Shown one piece after another: positions 62,404 through 64,000 of a stretch of DNA of 64,000 bases. The notes under the pieces are model-generated. The model saw only the letters and a list, made by a program, of their open reading frames with translations. It searched no databases and was not told where the DNA came from. The position numbers were made by a program, and so were the translations under genes. The DNA is taken from contig NZ_CP120863.1 in NCBI RefSeq assembly GCF_026191725.2, forward strand, positions 1,530,001 through 1,594,000. Reading direction: 5' to 3'. Each line of letters starts with the position of its first letter. Position 1 is the first letter of the stretch. Source of the DNA: Roseibium porphyridii. Its GTDB lineage: Bacteria; Pseudomonadota; Alphaproteobacteria; Rhizobiales; Stappiaceae.

Positions 62404-62425
62404 ATTCGAACTAAATTCGAACTAA
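62404..62425. repeat. Perfect 11-bp tandem repeat upstream of the MarR-type gene
   Basis: ATTCGAACTAA occurs twice head to tail at 62404-62414 and 62415-62425. It lies 21 bases before the regulator start and one helical turn apart, as expected for a regulator bound side by side. The rest of the AT-rich 62383-62654 gap contains the promoter of the secretion gene, which I cannot place with confidence. Confidence 0.65.
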
Positions 62426-62654
62426 TCTCATCGCTAAATTGCTCCCTTTCTTTGCACTTCAGTGCATTCATTGTTTTTAATTTTAACTTTCTACTACTCG
62501 TCAATCGATCGCCACAATTAAAGGCGTTAGTTGACTCGATTTAATCTATAGTCATTCATCATTACTAGGGAAAAGATGTGTCGTTTTCTGGGCAAATTTG
62601 ATTTTTTTCGCACTTGCGAACACATCTATCGGTTGAATATTTGGAGAATTGTAA

Positions 62655-64000
62655 ATGGCTGAGCAATCAATACCGGCCGCTATTGATCCGTTTCGCCTCA
62701 TCAGAGAGGCCAGGGTTACCTTTGCAACCGGTTTGGCTGTCGCTGCGATTTTGAGCGGGTTCATCACGCTTTTACAGTTGGTGGTTCCGCTCTTCATGCT
62801 CCAGGTCTACGACCGTGTCCTGAACAGTCGGAGCCTCGACACACTCAATATGCTTCTGATCATTGCTGTTGCGGGCCTGGTGCTCTTTGCGGTTCTGGAG
62901 TTCATTCGTAGTCAGATTTTTCAGATCATGGGCAGCGAACTGGTTCGGCGGCTCAATCTGACCGCGATCGAGGCCGGTGTGAAATCCTCACTTGAAAAGG
63001 GAGGCAGCATGGCCTCCGAAGTGTTGCGTGATCTCAATGATTTGCGGACGTTCATTACGAGCAACGCGATCAGCGCGCCGTTGGAAGCCATGTGGGTGCC
63101 TTTGTTCCTGATCGTACTGTTCGCGCTGCATCCCTTCTACGGGCTGCTGGCGGTCGTCTCGGCAGTCACGCTTATCGGTCTCAATCTCTTGTCTGATATG
63201 CTGACCCGTCCCTTGTTGAAAGAAGCAAGCACGGCCAACCTTCAAAACGTTGCGACCATCGGGGCAACGCTCCGCCATGCGGAAACGATCGATGCGATGG
63301 GGTTGATGCCTGCGCTCTCCAGACGGTGGCGCAAGGGTCAATTGCATGCGGCAGAATTGATGGCCATGGGCAGTCGGCGCGGCAAGGCAATACACGCACT
63401 GACCCGCAGCATACGATTTGGAATGCAGATTGCCGTGTTGGCGCTTGGTGCTGATCTTGTCATCAAGGGTGAGGTCACGGCCGGTACGATGATTGCCGCG
63501 AGTATCATCATGGGCCGGCTGTTGACCCCATTCGACAATATGACTGAAAACTGGCGCCAATGGGTGTTCGCCTTCACTGCCTGGAACAGGGTTCGTGACG
63601 TCCTTGAAAACCACTCTTCCTTGCGCCAGACCGTGCCAACGCCACCCAGCCAAGGCGCGCTTAAGGTTGAAAAGCTGGTTTATGCTCCACCAAATGCGCC
63701 GGTTCCGGTGATCAAAGGCATTTCGTTTTCGCTTGAACCTGGTGAGGTTCTTGGCGTCGTGGGTGCTTCTGCAGCCGGAAAATCGACGCTTGCCCGCCTG
63801 CTTGTCGGTGTGCTCCAGCCGACAACAGGCGGGGTCTTTCTGGACGGGAACAATGTCTACCTGTGGGAGCGGGCTTCTTTCGGTGCCATGGTCGGTTATC
63901 TGCCGCAGTCGGTGTCTTTGCTGGACGGAACCGTGAGAGACAACATCTCGCGCATGTATGAAGCGGACCCGCAGATGGTGATCGATGCAGCACGTTCGGC
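62655..64000 (+). CDS. Type I secretion ABC transporter (PrtD type), 3' end cut by window edge
   Basis: About 448 residues are visible. A membrane domain (about 25-300) has six hydrophobic segments, including LSGFITLLQLVVPLFMLQVYDRVL, which is typical of PrtD/HlyB-like exporters. The nucleotide-binding domain begins near 335, with Walker A GASAAGKST and the Q-loop GYLPQSVSLLDGTVRDNI. No C39 peptidase domain is present. GGAG lies upstream of the ATG. It should form a channel with a membrane-fusion protein and TolC to export an RTX-type protein; those genes are outside the window. Confidence 0.93.
   Translation, partial: MAEQSIPAAIDPFRLIREARVTFATGLAVAAILSGFITLLQLVVPLFMLQVYDRVLNSRSLDTLNMLLIIAVAGLVLFAVLEFIRSQIFQIMGSELVRRLNLTAIEAGVKSSLEKGGSMASEVLRDLNDLRTFITSNAISAPLEAMWVPLFLIVLFALHPFYGLLAVVSAVTLIGLNLLSDMLTRPLLKEASTANLQNVATIGATLRHAETIDAMGLMPALSRRWRKGQLHAAELMAMGSRRGKAIHALTRSIRFGMQIAVLALGADLVIKGEVTAGTMIAASIIMGRLLTPFDNMTENWRQWVFAFTAWNRVRDVLENHSSLRQTVPTPPSQGALKVEKLVYAPPNAPVPVIKGISFSLEPGEVLGVVGASAAGKSTLARLLVGVLQPTTGGVFLDGNNVYLWERASFGAMVGYLPQSVSLLDGTVRDNISRMYEADPQMVIDAARS

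Overview
The window looks like a piece of a marine alphaproteobacterial chromosome. A Stappiaceae / Roseobacter-type relative such as Roseibium is my guess from the gene content: TRAP, TTT and sugar ABC importers, dihydroxypropanesulfonate and sulfolactate catabolism, and many LacI, GntR, ROK and MocR local regulators. This is an inference, since no 16S or housekeeping marker is present. Almost every base is coding. I see no tRNA, rRNA, CRISPR array, insertion sequence or prophage. The layout is a string of self-contained catabolic islands, each with its own regulator and transporter.

Layout. (A) 1-9178: a sugar ABC importer plus SDR, FAH hydrolase, enolase paralogue and APH-type kinase on the minus strand, with a divergent LacI regulator; three copies of a GTTCACGTGAAC operator tie them together. 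(B) 9359-10560: a single FAH-fold (XylX-like) enzyme with its own promoter. (C) 10691-22345: a complete DHPS (2,3-dihydroxypropane-1-sulfonate) to sulfolactate to pyruvate + sulfite pathway (HpsN, HpsO, HpsP, SuyAB), with a TRAP importer, a sulfite/sulfate exporter, an Ldh2-type dehydrogenase, a UspA protein and a divergent LacI regulator over a 24-bp perfect palindrome. (D) 22390-25305: a four-PAS GGDEF-EAL protein. (E) 25565-34101: a hydroxy-acid island with OtnK/OtnC, an RraA-like protein, an Asp/Glu-racemase-fold protein, a tartrate-dehydrogenase-like enzyme, an unusual GntR regulator with two winged helices, and a TctCBA importer. (F) 34164-37154: a four-gene operon of ChrR-like cupin, SDR, FAD oxidase and TetR. 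(G) 37329-46756: a MocR regulator and the complete Nit1C nitrilase cluster, extended by an LnmK-like protein and a nitroreductase. (H) 46826-57004: a ROK regulator and giant PIG-L deacetylase, divergent from a second sugar ABC importer that encloses an argininosuccinate-lyase-like enzyme and a PfkB kinase. (I) 57034-62382: a dTDP-L-rhamnose operon with a glycosyltransferase and a MarR/LdtR-like regulator. (J) 62655-end: a type I secretion ABC transporter, cut by the window edge.

How the parts work together. Islands A, C, E and H share one plan: import by a binding-protein system, then oxidation, phosphorylation or lyase chemistry to central metabolites, under a nearby repressor with a visible operator. 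All four also carry a strong RNA hairpin directly after the binding-protein gene. The best candidates for undescribed biochemistry are island A (an enolase paralogue with changed substrate-site residues, translationally coupled to a kinase) and island H (a fumarate-releasing lyase inside a sugar importer operon, opposite a two-domain PIG-L protein). Island E also does not match a pathway I know in full.
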